Below are positions 52,032 through 60,186 of a stretch of DNA of 64,000 nucleotides, piece by piece (positions within the stretch are counted from its first letter, which is position 1; each line of letters starts with the position of its first letter). The DNA is from Oceanobacillus halophilus. Its GTDB lineage: Bacteria; Bacillota; Bacilli; Bacillales; Amphibacillaceae. A model generated the notes under the pieces. It did no database searches and was not told the DNA's origin. It saw only the letters and a list, made by a program, of their open reading frames with translations. The stretch spans positions 1-64,000 of the forward strand of contig NZ_RBZP01000001.1 in the NCBI RefSeq assembly GCF_003628505.1, read 5' to 3'. The position numbers and the translations under genes were made by a program.

Positions 52032-53281
52032 TATGCATAATGTCCACCGATTTTCTTGCTTCGGTCGATGGTTACGCCTGCGTTGGTGTAACTGGAAGCG
52101 CGAAGGATGGCTGTGGAACCAAATTTGTCACGAATGGCATCCATTACATAACCGATGTCAGTCTTTTTAGTCCGATCTTCAAATAAATCTAATTGTGTTT
52201 CTCCTTTATCAAATAGGTTATCCAGGCTGACAGAAACATGCCTGATGTTACTATAGCCATCATAAAACTGATGAAATAACTGCATGCAAACACGGTAGAC
52301 ATCCATCGTTACATTAGTTGGAAGTTCAATCGATTTGGAACGTGAAAAGCTACCACCAGTTTCTTTGGAGTAGGCAATACTAAGGTGGATGGTTTTGCCG
52401 GTTTTGTCAGCGGTTCTAGCTCTTCGACATACTTCTTCGGAAAGGTCAAGGATACAAGTAGCAACTTCTTCTTTTGTATAGTCACGCAATAAGGCAACAC
52501 CATGACCAAATCCTTTTTGTTCTGTTTTTGTAAAATTACCATATACAGGGCTTAAATCAACTCCCCAAGCATGCCAATACAGTTGCTCTCCCATGATGCC
52601 AAATCGTTTTTTTAGTTGTTCTATATCATAATTAGCAAGTTGCCCGAGGGTGACGATCCCCATTCGATTAAGATTGCGCTTCATTCTTCCGCCAATTCCC
52701 CATATGTCTTCTACAGGAAATGGCCACAGTTTTTCTTCCACATCTTCATATTTGCATTCTGCAATTCCTAATTTTTTTCCATGTAAGTCCATGACGACTT
52801 TGGCCAGAAATTTATTATCTCCTATTCCAATGGAAGAAGTAATACCAAAGTTATCAAGAATATCTTGTTTTATTTTACTTGCCACTTCCCAACGGTTACC
52901 AAAAAGCCTTTTTAGTCCATTAACTGTAACCCAAACTTCATCCACAGAGTATTGATGAATGGCCTCTTTTGGTACATATTGATTAATTAATTTAGTAATT
53001 TCAACGGATACTTGCAGATAATCCGCCATGTGAGCTGGGACGATATGAATGTCTGGATCCTCTGGTAATTCAAAATAACGGCTGACATTACTAATACCAT
53101 GCTTTTTCTTCAGAGCAGGAGAAGCTGCTAGCACAATGCTTCCTGACCGATTTGGATCCCCGACAACAGCAAGCAAGGCAGTCATGGGATCGAGTCCTAA
53201 TTTAACAGCTTCTACACTTGCGTAGAAAGAACGCATGTCAATACAAAGTACATCATTTCGAGGATAAGAAGAATAATCCAA
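52031..53281 (-). CDS. Y-family DNA polymerase (UvrX/YqjW, UmuC-like)
   Basis: This 416-residue error-prone lesion-bypass polymerase has palm motifs VLCIDMRSFYASVEA near 11 and YSVDEVWV near 110 with the catalytic acidic residues, GIGDNKFLAKV near 155, and a helix-hairpin-helix (DIWGIGGRMKRNL near 195). The C-terminal little-finger domain is present, without an obvious clamp motif beyond QLDLF near 370, which is itself a good beta-clamp-binding sequence. A LexA box precedes it. It resembles B. subtilis YqjW/UvrX rather than DinB. Confidence 0.9.
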   Translation of the reverse strand: MDYSSYPRNDVLCIDMRSFYASVEAVKLGLDPMTALLAVVGDPNRSGSIVLAASPALKKKHGISNVSRYFELPEDPDIHIVPAHMADYLQVSVEITKLINQYVPKEAIHQYSVDEVWVTVNGLKRLFGNRWEVASKIKQDILDNFGITSSIGIGDNKFLAKVVMDLHGKKLGIAECKYEDVEEKLWPFPVEDIWGIGGRMKRNLNRMGIVTLGQLANYDIEQLKKRFGIMGEQLYWHAWGVDLSPVYGNFTKTEQKGFGHGVALLRDYTKEEVATCILDLSEEVCRRARTADKTGKTIHLSIAYSKETGGSFSRSKSIELPTNVTMDVYRVCMQLFHQFYDGYSNIRHVSVSLDNLFDKGETQLDLFEDRTKKTDIGYVMDAIRDKFGSTAILRASSYTNAGVTIDRSKKIGGHYA

Positions 53282-53305
53282 AAAATCACCACCTAACTCT
53301 AAAGA

Positions 53306-53317
53306 GAACGTTTGTTC
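53306..53317 (-). promoter_or_regulatory. LexA (SOS) operator of the polymerase gene
   Basis: GAACGTTTGTTC matches the Firmicute LexA/DinR core GAAC-N4-GTTC (consensus CGAACATATGTTCG) and lies 25 bases upstream of the start, where it would block transcription until DNA damage. Confidence 0.8.
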
Positions 53318-53436
53318 TTATATTATAGAGAGTTAGCAAAAAAATATCAATGGAAAATTATTCCCAAAAATATCTAAGTATAACATTATCAAAACTCAAG
53401 CAACCTATACATGATCAGTAAAAGGAGGTAATGAAT

Positions 53437-53874
53437 GTGGCACAATACTTAAGAGATATTATGACGTCCAATGTAATGACAGTAAATGAATCACAATCTG
53501 TACAGGAGGCAGCGGCGATTATGAGCCAATATAATATTGGCGCTGTACCTGTAGTAAACAGCAGTGGACAGATGACAGGGATTGTGACAGATCGTGATAT
53601 CACACTTCGCACAACAGCACAAGGTCAAAATGCTGGAACACCGGTTTCCCAAGTAATGACAGCACAACGCATGGTTGAAGGTAATCCTAATATGGATGTG
53701 CATCAGGCAGCACAGTTGATGGCACAACAGCAAATTCGCCGTTTACCTGTAGTAGAGAATGGACAGCTAGTAGGAATGGTCGCATTAGGAGATTTAGCAG
53801 TACAAAATCAATATGCAAATGAGGCTGAACAAGCACTTTCAAGTATATCTACACCGTCATCGCCCCAACAATAA
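53437..53874 (+). CDS. CBS-domain pair protein
   Basis: The 145-residue protein is a tandem CBS pair (about 5-55 and 70-125; GIVTDRDITLR and LVGMVALGDLAV end each motif) with a Gln-rich tail. Such stand-alone pairs bind adenine nucleotides and act as regulators; the partner is unknown. AAAGGAGG at 53421-53428 fits GTG 53437 better than ATG 53431. Confidence 0.88.
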   Translation: MAQYLRDIMTSNVMTVNESQSVQEAAAIMSQYNIGAVPVVNSSGQMTGIVTDRDITLRTTAQGQNAGTPVSQVMTAQRMVEGNPNMDVHQAAQLMAQQQIRRLPVVENGQLVGMVALGDLAVQNQYANEAEQALSSISTPSSPQQ

Positions 53875-53879
53875 AAAAT

Positions 53880-53920
53880 AAGAGGAGATGCATTTTATAT
53901 TTGCATCTCCTTTTATTTTT
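53880..53920 (+). terminator. Terminator of the CBS gene
   Basis: AGGAGATGCA pairs with TGCATCTCCT, followed by TTTATTTTTG. Confidence 0.85.
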
Positions 53921-53971
53921 GCCGAAATTTAAAGAGGAGGAAGGTAAGTTTATGAAGCAGGTTATAGAGGA

Positions 53972-54070
53972 TTAGTAACCTCCAACATATGCACTCCCTA
54001 CAATAATCAATAGGATGAAAAGAACAACAATTAACGCAAAGTTATTAGTACCTCCGCCGCTGTAACCCAT
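53972..54070 (-). CDS. Third YjcZ-family peptide
   Basis: The 32-residue peptide [25 protein letters not shown] ends SAYVGGY, clearly a paralogue of the 14.1-kb peptide. AAAGGGGGGTG is well placed before the ATG. CATATACTA on the minus strand (54107-54099) fits a sigma-K -10 element. Confidence 0.82.
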   Translation of the reverse strand: MGYSGGGTNNFALIVVLFILLIIVGSAYVGGY

Positions 54071-54173
54071 TTTTACACCCCCCTTTATCATTTGTAAATA
54101 GTATATGTGGAAGGAAGAGGGGGAGGAAGGGCTGAAAACTAAAAAAAACTAATTTGAGAAAGCAAATCTAATT

Positions 54174-54953
54174 CTATTTGGTAAAAGATACTTTAACTTT
54201 ACCTATATTGGAATAAATTACTTCATAAATACCAGCATCTACAGATAATGGCGAAATAAATGTACCTGAAGAAATTACCATACCTTTTTTCAGCTGTTTA
54301 TTGTGACTAGCAAGTTTCTTAACTAACCAAGCAACAGCAGACACAGGGTTACTTAGTACGGCAGATGAATTTCCTTCACTTATCTTTTCTCCATTATGGA
54401 AAAGTTCCATGTTGACATTGGCAAGCTCTTCCAGAGAAGGAGGAAGAATTGATTCTGAAACGATTACTAACCCTGTAGCCGTATTATCACAAAGCAAATC
54501 GGCCAAGGAAAAGTTTGGAAACCAATTTATGTATCTCGAATCAGGAATTTCAATTCCTGCAGCTAATTTACTCTTACGTAATATTTCGTTCTCCGTGTCC
54601 TCTGGGGAAAGATCGTCTGTTAGAATGAACATTAATTCTGGTTCAACTAACGGTGTGAATAAGCTAGATAGAGATACGGTTTCATCACTCTTTAGCACAT
54701 TAGATTGTAGCAATGTTCCATATGCTGGTTCATGTGTGTTTGCAATAGCCTGTGTTTCTGCGCTAGTCATACTAATTTTATATCCAACAATCTCCTCATT
54801 TCGATTCTTGCGTATTTTCTCGATTAATGCATCTTGTACAGCATAAGCTGTTTTTTCGTCAAGAGAATAGTGACTTTGTATAAATTCAATAGGTGTTTTT
54901 AATTGAAAAGCATTAAAAAGCTCCGTTGCAATTTTTTCTACTGTAGTAGTCAA
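54174..54953 (-). CDS. 2-keto-4-pentenoate hydratase family enzyme
   Basis: The 259-residue protein resembles MhpD/HpcG-type hydratases of aromatic meta-cleavage pathways. The segments AYAVQDALIEK near 36, VGYKISMTS near 57, PLVEPELMFIL near 102 and AAGIEIPDSRY near 132 place the metal-binding glutamates. No other aromatic-degradation genes are near. A related fold also includes 4-oxalocrotonate decarboxylases. It begins with TTG at 54953 behind AAGGAG. Confidence 0.8.
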   Translation of the reverse strand: MTTTVEKIATELFNAFQLKTPIEFIQSHYSLDEKTAYAVQDALIEKIRKNRNEEIVGYKISMTSAETQAIANTHEPAYGTLLQSNVLKSDETVSLSSLFTPLVEPELMFILTDDLSPEDTENEILRKSKLAAGIEIPDSRYINWFPNFSLADLLCDNTATGLVIVSESILPPSLEELANVNMELFHNGEKISEGNSSAVLSNPVSAVAWLVKKLASHNKQLKKGMVISSGTFISPLSVDAGIYEVIYSNIGKVKVSFTK

Positions 54954-55066
54954 TATGATGGCACTCCTTCCATTGTCATAAAAACATCATAATATAATCA
55001 TATGATTCTGTAAAATTGCACTAATATGAAATACAGAAAATTACTTACCCAAAATGGGTATTCATG

Positions 55067-55075
55067 CATAGGATA
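55067..55075 (+). promoter_or_regulatory. Possible sigma-K -10 element
   Basis: CATAGGATA matches CATANNNTA, 33 bases before the ATG of the Tyr-rich protein gene. Confidence 0.35.
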
Positions 55076-55107
55076 ATAGTGTAATTTGATGAAAGGAGAT
55101 ATTTAAT

Positions 55108-55467
55108 ATGTACTACTATTACTACCCTATGTATTATCCGAATTATTACCCGAACTATATACCTGTTCGTCAATATCCTCCAGTAAATCCAGATCTGTTT
55201 CATCAATCTGCAAATGAGATGAGAATGCTAATGAATGATGCAAGTATTGTGTTGGACAGATTAGCAGATTCCACGGAATTTGATGAAGCTGTGATGAGTG
55301 CGGCGCAGGAATCTAATAAGGAAGAAGTGAAGCGGTTAATACAATCTACAGGCATATCTTCTAATGTAGATATAAGTTTTAATCCAGATAATATCCGAAT
55401 GGTATTTAACTCCAAAGTGGACGATTCAGATTGCTGTCGTTTGGAAGTATCGATAAGATGGAGATAA
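55108..55467 (+). CDS. Tyr/Pro-rich N-terminus conserved Bacillaceae protein, likely spore-associated
   Basis: The 119-residue product begins with a Tyr/Pro/Asn-rich segment (about 1-26). It continues with a helical domain (QSANEMRMLMNDASIVLDRL) and a C-terminal domain with the pattern NPDNIRMVF ... CCRLEVSIRWR. I recall similar proteins of unknown function in Bacillus genomes. AAAGGAG is 9 bases before the ATG. The putative sigma-K element suggests late sporulation expression. Confidence 0.7.
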   Translation: MYYYYYPMYYPNYYPNYIPVRQYPPVNPDLFHQSANEMRMLMNDASIVLDRLADSTEFDEAVMSAAQESNKEEVKRLIQSTGISSNVDISFNPDNIRMVFNSKVDDSDCCRLEVSIRWR

Positions 55468-55529
55468 CTAGATAAGAATGAAACAAAAGAAACTTTCTTT
55501 TAAAAAGGAACCTTTCTAATAGCTCGGAC

Positions 55530-55850
55530 AGCGGTTACTCGTCCCTCCGAAAATATTTGTTGCTTTTTATGTATTTTATATAGACTATTGATTACTTTAA
55601 TTAAGAATACTGCTATATGTCCGCTACGGAAATACACTACGCTTTCCGCGGGCGCTGCTGAGCCTACTCCGAGCTATCGCTCTCCGTAGTCTCACCTAGG
55701 CTTTTCTTCCCGCAGGACAAGGAACGCTTCGGCAGCGAAACATCGCACGCAGAAAAAAGTGGTCTTCTTTTTTCAAGGAGTCTCCGTGTATTTCCTCCGC
55801 TAAGTTCCTGCTCTACTTGATTTTAACTAGAAAAATTGGTTTTCAGGAGG
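55530..55850. repeat. Interspersed repeat copy, inverted near-duplicate of 47.9-48.2 kb
   Basis: Bases 55575-55835 are the reverse complement of 47902-48162 with one mismatch noticed (GCCTAGG versus GCTTAGG context). The left border (GGTTACTCGTCCCTCCGAAA) matches that at 37605. It lies directly beside the IS256-like element and fills the gap 55468-55867. Confidence 0.9.
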
Positions 55851-55867
55851 AACAACAACCCCAAACG

Positions 55868-57135
55868 GATTAAGTCCATATAATTGTGTAAAAAGGATAT
55901 AAAAAAAGGGTCTATTAACCCCCCTATGATACAATGTTTTCAACCACGATAAACAAAGTAGGAGGAATTAATATGACCCAATTACAGTTTAATCTAGATT
56001 TTGATCTTTTAAAGACTCAATTATGAATTCGAACATGGATGCGGTACTTAAATCAACTGCTGTTCTAGTTTTAAATGAGTACATGGAAAAAGAACGAGAT
56101 GAACATTTACAAGTTCCATCTTATGAGCGTTCAGATGCCCGTAAAGACTATCGAAATGGCTATTATGAGCGTGATTTCATGATGAGTATTGGTAAGATTC
56201 GTTTACGTGTACCTCGAACACGGAGTGGGGAATTTGCCCCTTCTAAAAAATATGCGCGTTGTGATTAAGTATTTGTGCTTTCCATGCTTGAAATGGTGGT
56301 GAATGGAGTATCCACCCGTAAAGTAAAGAATATTGTGGAGGAATTGTGTGGTGAGACCGTTTCTAAATCGTTTGTACCCTCTTTAACTGCGAAGCTAGAC
56401 CCTGTAGTAAAAGAGTGGGCTAATCGGCCTTTAAATACTACCTACTATCCATATATTTTTATGGATGCGATGTATATCAAGGTACGAGAACATCATAAGG
56501 TCGTTTCCAAAGGTGTGTATATTGCGACCGCACTAAATGAGGAGAACCAACGAGAAATACTTGGTTTAAAGGTAGATCATCATGAGAGTTACAAATCCTG
56601 GAGAAGTTTTATTAAACACTTAAAATTGCGAGGTGTACAATCTCAGAAACTAGTAATTTCTGATGCCCATGAAGGGTTGAAAAAGGCTATATCACAGGAG
56701 TTTATAGGCACCTCTTGGCAGCGTTGTACAGTTCATTTCAAAAGAAATCTTTTTGACAAGCTGCCAAAAAAAGGCGTGGAGAAAGTTAAAGTTGGTATAA
56801 AAAGAATTTTTGACGCAGTTGAAGTGAAAGATGCAAGAAAGTTTAAAGAGGAATTCATTGATCAATATGTAGAGAACCCTAAGTTAGAAAAAGTTATTGG
56901 AAAGCTAGAGGAAGACTTTGATGACGCCATTCAACATATGAATGAAGAGCCGAAATACCATCGTTTTATTCACAGTACCAACTCTCTGGAACGATTAAAC
57001 CAAGAGGTTAGACGAAGAGAACGAGTTATCCGAAACTTTCCTAATACACAGTCCGCGTTTCGATTAATAGGTGCTGTCTTGATGGAATATGCGGAGGAGC
57101 AAAAGAAAAAAAGGGTTAATATCAAAAATGACTAA
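55868..57135 (+). mobile_element. IS256-family insertion sequence, decayed
   Basis: The left end carries GATTAAGTCCATATAATTGT followed by GTAAA, typical of IS256-family ends. The transposase reading frame is broken (see the pseudogene). No matching inverted end is visible after the transposase stop, where repeat sequence starts at once. The right end therefore looks lost or overwritten, and the element is probably immobile. Confidence 0.75.
55973..57135 (+). pseudogene. IS256-family transposase, one frameshift and one nonsense codon
   Basis: The intact protein would be about 388 residues. Codons 55973-56023 (MTQLQFNLDFDLLKTQL) run into TGA; a one-base loss near 56020 shifts the frame to the ORF starting MNSNMDAVLKSTA. 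A TAA at 56266-56268, probably from CAA, interrupts again, and the same frame continues to 57135. DDE residues remain visible: D in FMDAMYIKV, D in VISDAHEGL and E in NSLERLNQEVRRRE. The two large pieces are 81 and about 286 codons. Confidence 0.9.
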
Positions 57136-57139
57136 ACCT

Positions 57140-57330
57140 TCCGGCGGAGCGAAAAAGTGTTTAACTCAGAAAATGAACAATGTGCTACATAGCGGAGGAA
57201 ATATACGTAGACTCCTGCGGGAAGAAGAGCATAGGTGAGACTGCGTAGTGCGGCAGCACGAAGGAGGCTCACCAGCTCCCCGCGGAAAGCGAAGTATATT
57301 TCCGGAGCGGTATTTATGCACCAATCCACC
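57140..57330. repeat. Interspersed repeat copy flanking the IS element
   Basis: ATAGCGGAGGAAATATACGT (57191-57210) to AAGTATATTTCCGGAGCGGT (57290-57309) forms a full short element with imperfect inverted ends. The centre (CTGCGGGAAGAAGAGCATAG, CACCAGCTCCCCGCGGAAAG) matches the inside of the 51.7-kb element in reverse. The rest of the gap to 57511 shows no gene. Confidence 0.8.
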
Positions 57331-57511
57331 AATCATGTTCGGGTTTTCCTTTGAGAAAATTATATTCTGCTTTCTGGAGGGACGGGTTTCTTTTTTTAGT
57401 AGTCTACGTATATTCTAAGGTGGAATTGTTGTAATAAAGGATATTATCGTAGTTTTGTAGAATTATAAGTACATATTGTAATTATGAGAATTTATGAAAA
57501 GGAGGATTACT

Positions 57512-58873
57512 ATGAAGGAAAAATTAAAAAAGTACATAGAAGAACATCCTAAATTAAATGGAGCTTTAACGGGTGTAAGTCTACGCTCCCCACAAACAGG
57601 AAATTTGTTATTTGAACATCAAGCAGAGATACGTATGCACCCAGCATCTAATATGAAATTGTTAACAGGTGCTGTGGCATTATCAGTTTTGGGGAAGGAT
57701 TATAAGTTTTCAACTGAAATAAGAACAGATGGAAGAGTAGAGTCTGGTACACTATCAGGTAATCTTTATCTAATTGGGAAGGGAAATCCAACTTTGTTGC
57801 CGTTAGATCTTGATGATTTGGCAGTTAAACTGAAGGATATAGGAATTAAAACAATTACAGGAAGCATTATTGGAGATGATACTTGGTTTGATGATGAGCG
57901 GCTTTCTCCTGATTTAGTTTGGTATGATGAACAATATTATTATGGGGCACAAGTGTCTGCATTAACTATCTCACCTAATCAAGATTATGATACTGGATCA
58001 GTTATTATTGAAGTGACACCATCTAAAATATCAGGGGATAAACCTATTGTATCGGTATATCCAGAAACTAACTATATTACAATAGAAAATAATGCGATAA
58101 CTGTCAATGAAGATGTAGAAGATGAATTAATTGTGGAACGTAAACATGCAACAAATCAAATAATAATTAGTGGAAAAATCTCTACAAATTCTGAAAGTCT
58201 GAATGAATTTATGGCTGTTTGGGATGTGTCGCAATATGTGATGCAAACTTTTCAACAGTCGTTAGAGAAAGTTGGGATCACTTGTGAGGGATTAGTGGAA
58301 ATGGGGAAGGCTCCACAAAACAGTAATATTCTACTGACAACAGAGTCTTTACCACTATCTGAAATACTTGTCCCATTTATGAAATTAAGTAATAACGGCC
58401 ATGCGGAGATGTTGGTAAAGGAAATGGGAAAATTAGTGAAAAATGAGGGAAGTTGGGAAAAAGGGTTAGAAGTTATAAAAAAGGAATTGATTAACTATGG
58501 CATAAATGTGGATACATTGGTATTAAAAGATGGCTCCGGAATTTCACATAGCAATGCCATTCCACCTAATGAAATTACTAAATTATTATATGAAGTTCAG
58601 ACTGAAGACTGGTTTGAGGTCTATTTAAATTCTTTGCCAGTGGCTGGAAAAGAGGATAGAATGGTTGGCGGTACTTTAAGTGAGCGTTTATATGAATTGG
58701 ACGTCTGTGCGAAAACAGGAACCATAGAAGGTGTAAGTACTTTATCTGGATTTTTAACTAATAGAAAAGGAAATCAACTAATTTTCTCCATTATGATTAA
58801 TCATCTATTGGACGAAGATGAAGGGAAGAAAATAGAAGATGATATAATCGAATTCATTATAAGGGAAAGTTAA
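57512..58873 (+). CDS. PBP4-type D-Ala-D-Ala carboxypeptidase/endopeptidase, apparently without signal peptide
   Basis: The 453-residue serine peptidase S13 family protein has the SxxK motif SNMK at 46-49, SxN in KLSNNGHAE near 295 and KTG in CAKTGTIEG near 405, so the active site looks complete. The enzymes normally act on peptidoglycan outside the membrane. Here the N-terminus (MKEKLKKYIEEHPKLNG) is charged with no hydrophobic segment, and extending upstream to 57494 adds only MKRRIT. AAAAGGAGG fits the ATG at 57512. It may be cytosolic, unconventionally exported, or act on a different substrate. Confidence 0.85.
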   Translation: MKEKLKKYIEEHPKLNGALTGVSLRSPQTGNLLFEHQAEIRMHPASNMKLLTGAVALSVLGKDYKFSTEIRTDGRVESGTLSGNLYLIGKGNPTLLPLDLDDLAVKLKDIGIKTITGSIIGDDTWFDDERLSPDLVWYDEQYYYGAQVSALTISPNQDYDTGSVIIEVTPSKISGDKPIVSVYPETNYITIENNAITVNEDVEDELIVERKHATNQIIISGKISTNSESLNEFMAVWDVSQYVMQTFQQSLEKVGITCEGLVEMGKAPQNSNILLTTESLPLSEILVPFMKLSNNGHAEMLVKEMGKLVKNEGSWEKGLEVIKKELINYGINVDTLVLKDGSGISHSNAIPPNEITKLLYEVQTEDWFEVYLNSLPVAGKEDRMVGGTLSERLYELDVCAKTGTIEGVSTLSGFLTNRKGNQLIFSIMINHLLDEDEGKKIEDDIIEFIIRES

Positions 58874-58912
58874 TTAAAAGGCACACTGCATTGGGTGCCT
58901 TTTAATTGTGGT
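58872..58912 (+). terminator. Terminator of the PBP4-like gene
   Basis: AATTAAAAGGCAC pairs with TGCCTTTTAATT across about 11 nt. Confidence 0.75.
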
Positions 58913-59000
58913 TAGTAAAATTATGATAAAAATGTAAGTATGTACTACGAGGGTATATTTTAAATATTAAGAAAAAAGCTATTAATGCAGTTATAAGTAT

Positions 59001-59034
59001 TTGACTTGACTTTATACCTATACGGGTATATGAT
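59001..59034 (+). promoter_or_regulatory. Promoter with CstR operator 1
   Basis: TTGACT (59006-59011), 17 bases, TATGAT (59029-59034), with TATACCTATACGGGTATA (59013-59030) filling the spacer. This inverted TATACC/GGTATA pattern is the CsoR/CstR-type operator; repressor binding would block RNA polymerase. Confidence 0.75.
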
Positions 59035-59058
59035 GAAGAAGCAATTCTAAGATAGGTG

Positions 59059-59430
59059 GTGAGCACTATTATCTATTTTTTCACAATAATACTCGTAGCA
59101 TTAATTATTTCTTCTTATAAGCGTTATGTACCTGTAAGAAATGTTCCTTGCCTAAAAGATGGTTGTAAGGACTTGAATGCGACAATTTTAGATATAAGAG
59201 ATTACAATACAACCAATAATCGTTCTGAAGATATATTGAACATACCTTATGCTTATTTAAGACGTTTTAATCATGAAATTTCCGATGATAATATACATGT
59301 AATAGCTTCAGATAAATTAGAACTCAATCTTGGTTTACGTTTTTTGTTAAAAAAAGGTTTCAAGGTTATTAGTTATGAGATTGCAAATTGTCCTTGTAAG
59401 AAAGGAGGTTTCGAATTTGGAGTACGATAA
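59059..59430 (+). CDS. Membrane-anchored degenerate rhodanese-like protein
   Basis: The 123-residue product has an N-terminal membrane helix, then a rhodanese-like fold (ATILDIRDYN ... IHVIASDKLELNLGLRFLLKKGFKVISYE). The position of the catalytic cysteine is occupied by A-S-D-K-L, so it should lack sulfurtransferase activity by that route. Other cysteines exist (PCLKDGC near 33, NCPCKKGG near 113). GTG at 59059 is assigned, but AGGTGGTGA at 59054-59062 would better serve the ATT at 59068, so the start is uncertain. Its end overlaps cstR. Confidence 0.65.
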   Translation: MSTIIYFFTIILVALIISSYKRYVPVRNVPCLKDGCKDLNATILDIRDYNTTNNRSEDILNIPYAYLRRFNHEISDDNIHVIASDKLELNLGLRFLLKKGFKVISYEIANCPCKKGGFEFGVR

Positions 59431-59677
59431 AAACGTGAAGAATCGCTTAAAACGGGTTGATGGTCAAATAAAAGGTGTACTGAGCATGATGGATCAGAAT
59501 AAAGAATGTAAAGACATTGTGACACAATTGTCGGCAGCAAGAAGTGCGATTGATCGTACGATGGGATTAATTGTTAGTATGAATCTGGAACAATGTGTTC
59601 GTACGAATATTGAGAGTGGAGAGAAAACAGAGAACCTGGTGAAAGAAGCGGTTGATTTATTGGTGAAAAGCAGATAA
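59417..59677 (+). CDS. cstR: Persulfide-sensing repressor CstR (CsoR family)
   Basis: This 86-residue all-helical repressor has Cys31 (NKECKD) and Cys60 (LEQCVR), the same positions as the two persulfide-reactive cysteines of Staphylococcus aureus CstR. The histidine that CsoR uses for copper four residues before the second Cys is replaced by Asn, which argues for sulfane sulfur rather than copper. TTG at 59417 follows AAAGGAGG. It overlaps the preceding gene by 14 bases. The surrounding rhodaneses and operators support the assignment. Confidence 0.88.
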   Translation: MEYDKNVKNRLKRVDGQIKGVLSMMDQNKECKDIVTQLSAARSAIDRTMGLIVSMNLEQCVRTNIESGEKTENLVKEAVDLLVKSR

Positions 59678-59700
59678 TTGATAGGAGCATAAATAGGGAG

Positions 59701-59766
59701 TTGACTTACTTTTCTATATAAATTATCATATACCTGCGAGGGTAATTTATTGATTACCCTCATTTT
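59701..59766 (+). promoter_or_regulatory. Promoter and operator 2, followed by a hairpin
   Basis: TTGACT (59701-59706), 17 bases, TATCAT (59724-59729), then ATACCTGCGAGGGTAA (59729-59744) as an imperfect operator. GAGGGTAA and TTACCCTC then form a stem with a T-rich tail at 59738-59765, a terminator or attenuator after cstR. Confidence 0.55.
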
Positions 59767-59779
59767 CACGAAAAGCAAA

Positions 59780-59801
59780 ATACCTATACACCTATATGTA
59801 T
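59780..59801 (+). promoter_or_regulatory. Operator 3 (imperfect)
   Basis: ATACCTATACACCTATATGT is a weaker CstR-like sequence 28 bases before the rhodanese start. Confidence 0.4.
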
Positions 59802-59828
59802 AAAACGGAAGGTTTGGAGGAAGATAAG

Positions 59829-60125
59829 ATGAAACAGATAACAGCAAAAGAGTTAGAGCAAAAATTAAGTAATGGGGAACAACTTCATATTATAGATGTT
59901 CGAGAAGATATAGAAGTAGCAGCTGGAAAGATACCTGGTGTAAAACATATACCATTAGGGCAAATTCCTGAGCGTTTGGATGAAATCGATAAAAACAAAC
60001 ATTACTACATGGTTTGCAGGTCTGGTGCGAGAAGCAGTAATGCATGTGCCTTTTTAAGCAAAGAAGGCTATAATGTATCGAATGTAACTGGTGGAATGAT
60101 GAACTGGAATGGTGAAGTAGAGTAG
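59829..60125 (+). CDS. Single-domain rhodanese sulfurtransferase
   Basis: This 98-residue cytosolic rhodanese has the active-site loop C63RSGARS and the usual IIDVRE start motif. It accepts sulfane sulfur as a cysteine persulfide and passes it to thiols. GGAGG precedes the ATG at 59829. Second structural gene of the CstR regulon. Confidence 0.93.
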   Translation: MKQITAKELEQKLSNGEQLHIIDVREDIEVAAGKIPGVKHIPLGQIPERLDEIDKNKHYYMVCRSGARSSNACAFLSKEGYNVSNVTGGMMNWNGEVE

Positions 60126-60186
60126 AAAAATCAGATGGAATTATACACAATACTAATCTAAGCAAAATAAGAAGGGTGAGGAAGTA

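Noticed and set aside
59417-59677. CsoR copper repressor
   Set aside because: The copper-binding histidine is replaced by Asn, and the neighbours are rhodaneses rather than copper exporters.
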